DNA from: a virus
DNA: 40,961 nucleotides
Strand: one strand, 5' to 3'
Virus record (IMG/VR): IMGVR_UViG_3300009285_000854
Location: 1 to 40,961 of that record
In this document: piece after piece, positions 26,201 through 32,710 of the stretch
Layout of the letters: every line of letters begins with the position of its first letter
How positions within the stretch are numbered: the stretch's first letter is position 1
Made by a program: the position numbers and the translations under genes
The notes under the pieces: model-generated
Databases searched by the model: none
The model's input: the letters and a program-made list of their open reading frames with translations, nothing else
What the model was told of the DNA's origin: nothing

Positions 26201-29200
26201 AAGAACGGAGTCACCTTTAAAGACAAAACCTACCAATCCGTAGATGAAGTATTGGAGGCTATTGACAGGGGAGAGATAACCTTTGATGAGTCAAAGCAGA
26301 TCAGGGAGGATGTGAATAATCTTAATCCTCCACCACCTAAAAAGGGAGGCAAAGGGGGGAAGGTAGAAGGATTCCCATCAGCACCAAGGGCAAAAGGACA
26401 GAAGAAACTAAAGACAGAACCCAAAACAGACAATCCAGAAGAACTTGCATGGGATCAGCCATTGCCCGTATCGACAACAGAAGACCCGAATTATAAGTCA
26501 AGTGATTTGAATAATGCCATGTCACTTCGTAATATGGGCAGAGGACTTGTAAAGAACATAGGCAAGACTGAGGGAGAACAGGTCAGAACCGGAATGATCA
26601 AGAGGTTTATGCGGAAGGCAGCAGGGATATTCAATTCTCAGAGTGGAGTCATCAGGGTTAAGAATATCAGTGATGTCAGGGTATTAGCCCATGAGATAGG
26701 TCACTACATAGATCAGTTTGCTTTTGACATTCGTGGAGTTATTGGCCATAGATCAAAGGTTGAGGGAGATAGATTTGCTGATGTTACTGCCGCAGTAAAA
26801 ATCCCCGGAGTTAAGTATAAAGGAAGGACATACAAGACCGAGGATGCTATAAATGCAGACGTGACGAAAGGGAGGATAAAATCACCAAAGGCAAATGATC
26901 TTATTGGAAAACTCACCATCCAATTAAAAGCAAGAGATTCAAGACTCGTTACACTCAGGGAGAAACATGGAGACGAGATAGTTGATGGAGTGATGCAGAG
27001 GGCTGAGTTTAAGAAAGAATTAACAGACTACCTTAAATATGTAGGTTATCCATCAGAGAAAAGGACTGAGGCTATCGCTGAGTTTGTGAAGGACTATGTG
27101 ATCAATCCTGATCAGGTTAAGCAGGTTACTCCAAAGTTCTATGCTTGGTTTGAAAAATTAATTGAGAACGCACCGGAGATTAAAAATGCACTTACTCAGG
27201 CAAGAACGGATTGGAATAGGTATGATGCACAGGATCCAAGAACAAAAGTTTTATCATTGTTTGCAGAGAAAGAGGAGAAACCTTCATTTCTTGATGGCAT
27301 AATAAAACTTGATAAGGATGAGATTCTTTATTCATGGGTGAATCATCTGCAACACATGGATCAGAAATTAGCTGCTCCATGGAAAAAAATTGTTGGTTCG
27401 GGTTACAGTACGAGCAAAGACCCGTTAATATCTGCCAAGACAATGATGGGTATTGACGGGAGGGCTCAACAATGGCTACTGCACCACCCCTATTTAAGAA
27501 ATGGGAATGACATTAAGATAAGAAAGGATATTGAAGGATTAGTGTCTGTACTTAAACCGATAATAGGAACGGCAAAAGATATGGATTACAGAGGTTATCT
27601 TCTTGCTATGGATAGTATGGAGGCTTATAAGCAAGGCCATCCTGAAAAAGCAGTAATGTCATCCGAATTGGCAAATAAGGCTATTGAGTTATGGGAGAAG
27701 CAATACGGGAGAAAGGACTTATTAGACTTTCAGGAAAAGATTCAAAGATATAACGAGGCATTATTGGACTTTTATGTTGAAACCGGAAAGATGTCTCAGG
27801 AAACCGTGAAACTTATTAAGTCACAGCACGAATATTATGTTCCATTAAAGAGAGTTTTTGATGAATATGAAGTAGGTGGAGGTCGGAACATAGGGGTGAA
27901 AGATGTTCTTGCAACTTCAGAAAAAGCAGTTTGGGCAAGGCATGGGTCTATGAAAGCGGTCAAGGATATTTATCAGAGCATGATTGAGAACACCTATCAG
28001 ATACTTGCTGCCGGAGAGAGAAATGTTCTCTTAACGAATGTCAGGGATGCGTTCATGGACATCCAAAAATATAATCGTTCCAAGAAAATAGACACCTCTA
28101 TTATTGAAGAAATTCCTCCAAATCAGGTCAAGGCATACTTTGATGTAGAGACGGGAGAGATGCGTTATACTATCACCAAGGAGAAGCCAAAGCAGGGAAG
28201 GATACTAAGTGTATGGGAGAAAGGTGAAGCGCATTACTATGATGTTGCACCGGAATATTACGACCCGATATTTCAGCAGGAAGCAAAGGTATCTGAGATA
28301 TTTAGAAAATTAAGTCTGCCTTCAAGATGGTTACAGGCAGGTGCCGTTGTGTATGATCCTACATTCCCAATAAGGAACATATTCAGAGATCAGCAGTCAT
28401 CATGGTTCTATTCAAAGTATAACTATCTGCCTACTGATTTCATTAAAGGGATTGCATCTTTCATGGGTAAGGATGAGGCATATCAGAAATGGCTTGCAAG
28501 TGGAGGAGATCAGTCGTTCCTTGTGTCTGCAGATCAGATGATGGAAAAAGATTATGCCAAAAAGAAGATCGGGAGAACCCTCAATAGAAAATGGGAGACA
28601 TACAAACGTAATCCGCTTGCAGCATTTCAGGACTTATCCAGAGCATCGGAGATAGGCACAAGGTTAGGTGCTTTCAAGAACGCATATAAGAAAACAAACG
28701 ATGTATGGAAGGCAGCGATTGAGTCTCGTGATGTGTCTGCAGATTATGGGATACATGGAGCAAGGGTAAAAGCCGTATTGGGGATGTACCCTTTCTTAAA
28801 TGCAAGGGCACAGCATGCAAGGATGACCGTGGAAGCCATGAAAAATCCCGGCAGTCTATTTATGAAGGGTATGGCTATAACCGCTCCTGCACTTGTAAAC
28901 TGGCTGTGGAATAATCAGGACGAAGAATCAAGAAAACTATACCAATCGCTTCCAGCATGGAGAAGGGTAGGGATGTTCAACATAAGGATACCTGGAACAG
29001 ATCATTTCCTTCCAATGCCCAAAGGATTCTTTGGAGTTGTGTTTGGATCCTCAATTGAAGCATTCATGGATAGCATGGTTGCTGATGATGATAGGGTTGT
29101 AGAGGAATTACCAAATGAGTTATTCAAACAGTTTTCTCCGGTGGGCAACATTACAGAACTTGTCCCATTTATAATAAGACCAGAAGTTGAGATGTGGGCA

Positions 29201-30301
29201 AATAAACAAGGGTATACAGGGAAGCCTATTATTTCCGAGTCCATGAAAAAGCTAAAACCCTCTGAGCAATATTACAATTCGACTCCTGAGATATATAAAA
29301 AAATAGGTGAGGCATTGAATTGGTCTCCTGTTAAGATAAACCATTATGTCAAGAGTTATACAGGAGGAGCAGGGATGGGTGCTGTAAATATCCTTGATGA
29401 GACATTACAGGCAGCAGGATTGGTTGACAAGAAGCCAGAGGATTCATTCACCATGCTCAGTAGGATGCCTGTATTCAAAGCCTTATTGACAGAAAGACCC
29501 GTAGGCTTACAGAGTGGATATGTATCTGATTTTTATGAAACCCTTGATAAGGTAGAGCAACTTAACTCCACATTCAATAATCTGGTTAAGACAGAGAATT
29601 ATGAGAAGTTGGATAAGCTAATGGCAGACCCCGACAATCAGAGGATGTATTCATTCTATGAAGGCAACTCCACGGCAATTAATAATTTCAGAGCATCATT
29701 GACATGGATAAGAGATGCGGGATATGCAGTAATGAAAGATGATCTGCTATCAATGAAAGAAAAACAATTGGAGATAAAGCGCATGAATGATATTGTTCAA
29801 GAGACAGCCATCAAATTTAAGGAGGCTTATGAAAAAGAGGAGTTCTTTGATTATGGGAAGGGCATGGATGAGATCATCGAGAAGATGAGGGATGAAAAGA
29901 AGGATGTCAGGGGAGACCTTAAGCAGCAGCAGAACTTATACAGTCCATATTGGCAGATGTTAAGGAAGGATAATAAAGTCATCTTTGATAACATCAGGGA
30001 ATTTGGAGGATTTAAGGATGTTGATCAGAAAGTAAGAATTACCGCAGACGGATTCAAGCCCATTGATCTGAGCATGGAGAAGTCAAGGCTCTACAATGAG
30101 AAATTTATTGAGAACTATGGCAAAGAGGTAAAGAGATTACTTGGTGAGACTAAGGACAAATATCAAAGCCAGCAATCTAAAAAACCTTATGACATGAATA
30201 AAGAAGGAACTCTCCTTGAAGAAACATTTAACCTTGCATGGGAAAGAGCAAGGATGAACACCACAAGAGAATTTTATGTGAAGAAACTTTATGAAGAATA
30301 A
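23264..30301 (+). CDS. Giant polyvalent internal virion protein with zinc metallopeptidase motif
   Basis: A 2345-residue protein starting within the end of the previous gene. The first 70 residues hold two copies of a motif of the type YYDYLxxxKxDxPxTYESF (about 11-31 and 41-60). Residues 480-1100 are Lys/Glu-rich helices with a proline/glycine linker (PPPPKKGGKGGK, about 1022). A zinc metallopeptidase motif HEIGH is at 1143-1147 (in VLAHEIGHYIDQFAF), and a later EAIAEFVKDYVINPDQ block supplies a plausible third metal ligand, the arrangement known from phage polyvalent proteins. The C-terminal half has blocks resembling the LPD38-type region (FPIRNIFRDQQSSWFYSKY, SRASEIGTRLGAFKNAYKK) and a long helical tail. 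Such proteins are packaged and ejected into the host. Its substrate is unknown. Confidence 0.72.
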   Translation: MEVKDDNLRKYYDYLVTAKADVPSTYESFSSTLADEANAKQYYDYLKANKFDAPDTYESFSETLGLKKKDLYKTLGFGKDLVLEVFGEDSSPKEKPEVSKKPSPSELANFKFNEPRDVVGHALDTMPAPEETDFSKFIKPDTSLKTPDSSGYPQTTIEDVLAKGLLKSPEVKEEKPTIQAYLTALPQGFNQRAAQAIRIIGNAVTSPIESAAYLVEKASGKKEGISEQYLRSAFSNVPLLGAFAKDDYELLANALEKAGNPEAIPNDLIGKTLASTGSILFDLMAIKTPPTPKLASLAKYGMERTPLFPAYLGVMEGGEAARTGKSPGKVALSTAEGIANGLTYEGMGIVAGRVGQLVKELGGGQTLSSTSKGLANSIMFGADSKLKGGTFMEGAIMGGLFSGYDIGMEAMNRSIAHRSYISYLTTTDNAIKTISKMQVDPMKLRKQSDELWNEYEKETDPELKKKLLDEKTSIDNIISVNAMTQEIVKNPKAFIDNIQNDPKLSAKEKKIWTDKINTTVKEADPRITEAEPIVDDIRKKESELQYWQEDTSTDQKIKDAKVQSITTQIEEQNKALETTLSKPLEDYAPKKEKKSEKAPEEVTDEKLALGDKSFADKKELATYLEDVAIDKKSGEVDERWFDREVNSWPSPETVKAINEWTENKKAEIKSKQKGKEEPVETGLVKTPQKELEKNELIDAARSYSILSASQKKKNALQANTIRVNAKRLGYEVKEGDEWKVGVIKDGKFLALRKDPTKVDKVKIESQKPLSERDAEFQKYVADVFDTNPDLYGVMIGGLSNEQRAQAFRDIKEGKKSTASAQALNELERMYKEHGGIDIWNAEGKSKVSISRDDIRAEREDLIKRNRAELDNYSYTDADKALEKGLITKIEYDEITEYIRKAEQESRTAEEDYLANATGDVEGGKEKGTEGIKSDTNEKPNQGDITTGKEEGNIVSGGTETDVKPVETEGEAKPIAAKVEKNGVTFKDKTYQSVDEVLEAIDRGEITFDESKQIREDVNNLNPPPPKKGGKGGKVEGFPSAPRAKGQKKLKTEPKTDNPEELAWDQPLPVSTTEDPNYKSSDLNNAMSLRNMGRGLVKNIGKTEGEQVRTGMIKRFMRKAAGIFNSQSGVIRVKNISDVRVLAHEIGHYIDQFAFDIRGVIGHRSKVEGDRFADVTAAVKIPGVKYKGRTYKTEDAINADVTKGRIKSPKANDLIGKLTIQLKARDSRLVTLREKHGDEIVDGVMQRAEFKKELTDYLKYVGYPSEKRTEAIAEFVKDYVINPDQVKQVTPKFYAWFEKLIENAPEIKNALTQARTDWNRYDAQDPRTKVLSLFAEKEEKPSFLDGIIKLDKDEILYSWVNHLQHMDQKLAAPWKKIVGSGYSTSKDPLISAKTMMGIDGRAQQWLLHHPYLRNGNDIKIRKDIEGLVSVLKPIIGTAKDMDYRGYLLAMDSMEAYKQGHPEKAVMSSELANKAIELWEKQYGRKDLLDFQEKIQRYNEALLDFYVETGKMSQETVKLIKSQHEYYVPLKRVFDEYEVGGGRNIGVKDVLATSEKAVWARHGSMKAVKDIYQSMIENTYQILAAGERNVLLTNVRDAFMDIQKYNRSKKIDTSIIEEIPPNQVKAYFDVETGEMRYTITKEKPKQGRILSVWEKGEAHYYDVAPEYYDPIFQQEAKVSEIFRKLSLPSRWLQAGAVVYDPTFPIRNIFRDQQSSWFYSKYNYLPTDFIKGIASFMGKDEAYQKWLASGGDQSFLVSADQMMEKDYAKKKIGRTLNRKWETYKRNPLAAFQDLSRASEIGTRLGAFKNAYKKTNDVWKAAIESRDVSADYGIHGARVKAVLGMYPFLNARAQHARMTVEAMKNPGSLFMKGMAITAPALVNWLWNNQDEESRKLYQSLPAWRRVGMFNIRIPGTDHFLPMPKGFFGVVFGSSIEAFMDSMVADDDRVVEELPNELFKQFSPVGNITELVPFIIRPEVEMWANKQGYTGKPIISESMKKLKPSEQYYNSTPEIYKKIGEALNWSPVKINHYVKSYTGGAGMGAVNILDETLQAAGLVDKKPEDSFTMLSRMPVFKALLTERPVGLQSGYVSDFYETLDKVEQLNSTFNNLVKTENYEKLDKLMADPDNQRMYSFYEGNSTAINNFRASLTWIRDAGYAVMKDDLLSMKEKQLEIKRMNDIVQETAIKFKEAYEKEEFFDYGKGMDEIIEKMRDEKKDVRGDLKQQQNLYSPYWQMLRKDNKVIFDNIREFGGFKDVDQKVRITADGFKPIDLSMEKSRLYNEKFIENYGKEVKRLLGETKDKYQSQQSKKPYDMNKEGTLLEETFNLAWERARMNTTREFYVKKLYEE

Positions 30302-30303
30302 CC

Positions 30304-30741
30304 ATGGCACTGATAGCAGAGAACTTCATTATAGAGGAGCTTGTATGCAAGGATGTGTTCGACAGATTCGGGCAGACTGCATGGCAGTTCTTCGATCCAC
30401 GCCTGATCATCACCCTTGATTGGATAAGAAACCGCTTAAACAAGCCTGTCTTTATAAACAGTTGGGATAGCGGAGGCAAGTTTGATGAGAGGGGGTATCG
30501 GTGCATCCAGTGTTCATTGGTGCAGAAAGCTATCACTCAGAAGCGTTTATATGTGTCACCTCACATGTTAGGGCAAGGGGCTGATCTGGACGTGCAAGGT
30601 ATGGTGGCAGAGGAGATCAGGCAGTGGCTCATAAAGAACAAGAACATCATCCCGTATCCGATAAGACTTGAAGATGGGGTGTCGTGGGTACATTGTGATG
30701 TGCAAGACACAGGGCAGCAAGTATATGTATTTAAACCATAA
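30304..30741 (+). CDS. M15-family peptidase, endolysin candidate
   Basis: A 145-residue enzyme with the M15A zinc peptidase pattern: SPHMLGQGADLD at residues 85-96, where His87 and Asp94 would bind zinc, and WVHCD with His130 as third ligand and Asp132 close by. M15 enzymes cut peptide bridges in peptidoglycan (DD- or LD-carboxypeptidase or endopeptidase activity) and are common single-domain phage lysins. There is no signal peptide, so release would need a holin or other membrane lesion. It begins 2 nt after the giant virion gene and is followed 5 nt later by a membrane protein that may help disrupt the envelope. A virion-associated role is an alternative. Confidence 0.85.
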   Translation: MALIAENFIIEELVCKDVFDRFGQTAWQFFDPRLIITLDWIRNRLNKPVFINSWDSGGKFDERGYRCIQCSLVQKAITQKRLYVSPHMLGQGADLDVQGMVAEEIRQWLIKNKNIIPYPIRLEDGVSWVHCDVQDTGQQVYVFKP

Positions 30742-30746
30742 AAACT

Positions 30747-31376
30747 ATGAAAGAATTTTGGCAGAAATTAATCGGTAATGGAGCAATCGTACTCCTGATA
30801 GTAGCAGTGCTCTATATTTTGTTTTTAAGAGAATGCAAGAAACAACCACCATGTCCGGCAGAGGACGAGAAAATAGTGAAGAAAGCGGATTGGCAGTCAA
30901 TGATTGATGCAGCTAATAAACCACCAATAATTCACATAGATACCATTTATCTTAAAGGAGATCCAGTCCTTATCCCGGGAATACCAGTATCAGACATCAC
31001 CGATAATGACCCTGTTGATTCAATCTATAACTACTCAGACAGCCTTGTACAGAAGGATATTGATGTCAGGTATCATTTCATCACCGAGGGTAAGCTACTG
31101 GCAAAAGAATGGGAATACAAGCCAATCGTGACCACTATACACCGAACAGATTCAATTCCGTATCCAGTACCCGTTGAAGTACAGGTGATCTCTAAAGTGT
31201 CTCAACGTGGCCTATACGGGTATGGTATCGCAGGGGGTAACGGACAGTCGTTTCTCTGGGGAGGAGGACTCGATTTCATCACCAAAAAGAACACCGATAT
31301 AGGCTACCTATATCAAAGGTATGGCACAGAGAACTTTCATTCCGTCAAAGTAGGGATAAAATTATTCCAAAAATAG
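30747..31376 (+). CDS. Membrane-anchored envelope protein, lysis candidate
   Basis: A 209-residue protein with a single N-terminal transmembrane helix (residues about 10-27, GAIVLLIVAVLYILFL), then a Cys and basic residues, a periplasmic-type region of short strands and loops (about 45-150) and a Gly-rich beta C-terminus (GYGIAGGNGQSFLWGGGLDF then VGIKLFQK) that could insert in or contact the outer membrane. Located next to the M15 peptidase, it may act as a spanin-like link between membranes. It resembles DUF6808-type proteins of Bacteroidetes phages, but I cannot verify this. It ends with TAG 3 nt before a promoter. Confidence 0.5.
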   Translation: MKEFWQKLIGNGAIVLLIVAVLYILFLRECKKQPPCPAEDEKIVKKADWQSMIDAANKPPIIHIDTIYLKGDPVLIPGIPVSDITDNDPVDSIYNYSDSLVQKDIDVRYHFITEGKLLAKEWEYKPIVTTIHRTDSIPYPVPVEVQVISKVSQRGLYGYGIAGGNGQSFLWGGGLDFITKKNTDIGYLYQRYGTENFHSVKVGIKLFQK

Positions 31377-31379
31377 TTA

Positions 31380-31387
31380 TATCTTTG
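31380..31387 (+). promoter_or_regulatory. Promoter -7 box TATCTTTG for endonuclease leader
   Basis: TATCTTTG matches TAnnTTTG exactly and lies 3 nt after the preceding stop. No convincing -33 box is seen at the expected distance. Transcription would begin about 31391-31393 and enter the structured leader. Confidence 0.6.
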
Positions 31388-31480
31388 AAGATGGATAGTC
31401 GGGATTGATCCCCCGATGACAAGGGTTTACTGAACGCTCTTCCATCTTTTTTAAGTTCAGTGTCATTAATAAGTTCAGTT
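31388..31480 (+). ncRNA. Structured leader RNA A with terminator and duplicated loop-target
   Basis: A closing stem is formed by AAGATGGA (31388-31395) with TCCATCTT (31441-31448), followed by a T run to 31452. Inside are hairpin P2, TCGGG (31399-31403) with CCCGA (31412-31416) around loop ATTGATCC, and hairpin P3, AGGG (31422-31425) with CTCT (31437-31440), whose loop contains ACTGAAC (31429-31435). After the T run, AAGTTCAGT occurs twice, at 31453-31461 and 31471-31479. Its GTTCAGT is the exact complement of the P3 loop. The second copy ends 1 nt before the start codon. Element B at 40667 has the same plan with a different loop and matching targets. The stem plus T6 is probably a terminator or attenuator; the released RNA could also act on the two targets in trans. 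Confidence 0.65.
31453..31479 (+). repeat. Direct repeat AAGTTCAGT x2, period 18
   Basis: Two identical 9-nt copies start 18 nt apart between a T6 tract and the ATG at 31481. Each carries the complement of the variable hairpin loop upstream. The same period occurs with a different sequence at 40735. Confidence 0.8.
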
Positions 31481-32227
31481 ATGATCGTTCCTGTCATATA
31501 TAAGATTCAATCCAAGGTTAAGCCCGAAAGGATTTACATTGGGAGTGCTATTTATTATAAAAATAGATGGGCGGATCACAAAAGACAACTTAGGCTAAAA
31601 ACTCATCATAATCCCAAACTTCAACATCATGCAGATAAATATGGGATTGATGATTTGATTTTTTCAATCATAGAACCCTGTTTGCCTCAATTTCTTATTG
31701 AGAGAGAACAATACTATATTAACACTCTGCAGCCATACTTTAATGTATGTAAAATAGCAGGAAGTACATTGGGTCGCAAAATGACTGAAGAAACTAAGCA
31801 AAAAATAATAAAGGCTAATAGAGGTAAGATAATACCAGAAGAAGTTAGAAGGAAAATGAGTATAGCTAACAAAGGACGCATACAGTCTGAGGAATGGAAA
31901 AAGAGAAGAGGATTATCTATTAAGGGAGATAAGCATCCTAATTTTGGAAGGAAAATGCCAGAAAAAACCAGGCAAGCAATAATTAAGGCAAATAAAGGAA
32001 GAAAAATAGTTGGGCAGGCATTAATAAATAGAAGTCTTTGTAGAATAGGAAAATCTCATAAGATGCCAAAGCGAGGACCTATGTTAGATGAAATAAAAAA
32101 GAAGATAAGTGAAGCACGTAAGGGTACCCCTGCTCATAATAAAGGAATCCCTATGTCCCAAGAACAAAAAACAAAATTAGTATTAGCATGGAAAATAAGA
32201 CGAGTGCGTCAGAAAGATAAAAATTAA
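31481..32227 (+). CDS. GIY-YIG homing endonuclease with NUMOD3 repeats
   Basis: A 248-residue protein from ATG 31481. A longer frame from a GTG at 31460 would translate the leader repeats and is less likely. The nuclease domain has VIYKIQS in place of GIY, YIGS, an Arg in YKNRWADH, KYG and Glu in IEREQYYINTLQPYFN. Residues from about 95 hold NUMOD3-like repeats (GRKMTEETKQKIIKANRGK, EEVRRKMSIANKGR and others). The first block of the first motif is V rather than G, which some family members tolerate. Its nuclease half is close to those at 7736 and 13297, while its tail differs, suggesting a changed DNA target. Unlike those two, it has its own promoter and structured leader. Confidence 0.9.
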   Translation: MIVPVIYKIQSKVKPERIYIGSAIYYKNRWADHKRQLRLKTHHNPKLQHHADKYGIDDLIFSIIEPCLPQFLIEREQYYINTLQPYFNVCKIAGSTLGRKMTEETKQKIIKANRGKIIPEEVRRKMSIANKGRIQSEEWKKRRGLSIKGDKHPNFGRKMPEKTRQAIIKANKGRKIVGQALINRSLCRIGKSHKMPKRGPMLDEIKKKISEARKGTPAHNKGIPMSQEQKTKLVLAWKIRRVRQKDKN

Positions 32228-32257
32228 CTTATTGTGCATCTCAGACGCATCGAATCA

Positions 32258-32283
32258 GGGAGACAGTAATGTTTCCCTTTTTA
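32258..32283 (+). terminator. Intrinsic terminator after endonuclease gene
   Basis: AGGGAGACA (32258-32266) pairs with TGTTTCCCT (32271-32279) around a GTAA tetraloop, nine pairs with one G-T wobble, followed by a T-rich tract. It separates the virion/lysis region from the replication operon. The rest of the 153-nt gap holds the promoter described next and a short A/T-rich leader. Confidence 0.88.
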
Positions 32284-32303
32284 TTTGGTGGCTGTTAATA
32301 ACT

Positions 32304-32333
32304 TTACAAAAACAAATTATAAAATATATTTGC
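32304..32333 (+). promoter_or_regulatory. Promoter of the replication/recombination operon
   Basis: A TTTA -33-like box at 32304-32307 lies 18 nt before a perfect -7 box TATATTTG at 32326-32333, matching the Bacteroidetes primary sigma pattern (TTTG, about 19-21 nt, TAnnTTTG). It lies 48 nt before the first gene of the operon, just after a terminator. The leader contains a small AAGC-ATTA-GCTT hairpin. Confidence 0.75.
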
Positions 32334-32380
32334 AAAATAAAATAACAAGCATTAGCTTTGCATGAATCAATTATTTCACC

Positions 32381-32710
32381 ATGGAAGAAAAATTTGGACT
32401 TATAAGGGGAGTAAAGTGTCAATTGCATAAGACGGACACCGAGCTCATTAAAGCAATATCCTTAAAAACAGGGATGGATGAAGATAGGATAAAGACAATA
32501 ATGCTTTACAATGTCTTTACGATAAGCCAGTTTGCCCTCATAACGAATTTGGCAGTATCAACAATTACCAATAAAACAAGGCCACTGATAATAGATGGCA
32601 AGTATGACACCGAACTGGACTACTGTTACTTGTATCCAGACAAAGAAGGTAATGATGGCCCGAAGTTCATCGTACGTAATGAAAAGTCAGAAAAGTATAT
32701 TAAGGTATGA
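32381..32710 (+). CDS. Small putative DNA-binding protein
   Basis: A 109-residue protein, first gene of the replication operon, overlapping the primase-helicase start by 4 nt. Residues 45-75 (VFTISQFALITNLAVSTITN) look like a helix-turn-helix: a first helix in SQFALITN and a recognition helix in VSTITNKTRP. The C-terminal part is polar with a YCYLYPDKEG strand. It could be a regulator, primosome accessory or helicase loader. I do not recognise the exact family. Confidence 0.5.
   Translation: MEEKFGLIRGVKCQLHKTDTELIKAISLKTGMDEDRIKTIMLYNVFTISQFALITNLAVSTITNKTRPLIIDGKYDTELDYCYLYPDKEGNDGPKFIVRNEKSEKYIKV

Noticed and set aside
31388-31452. Possible tRNA in the A and B elements because GGGATTGATCCC resembles a T-arm
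   Set aside because: There is no anticodon arm, acceptor stem or CCA context; the hairpin is part of a structure ending in T6 and repeated at 40667.
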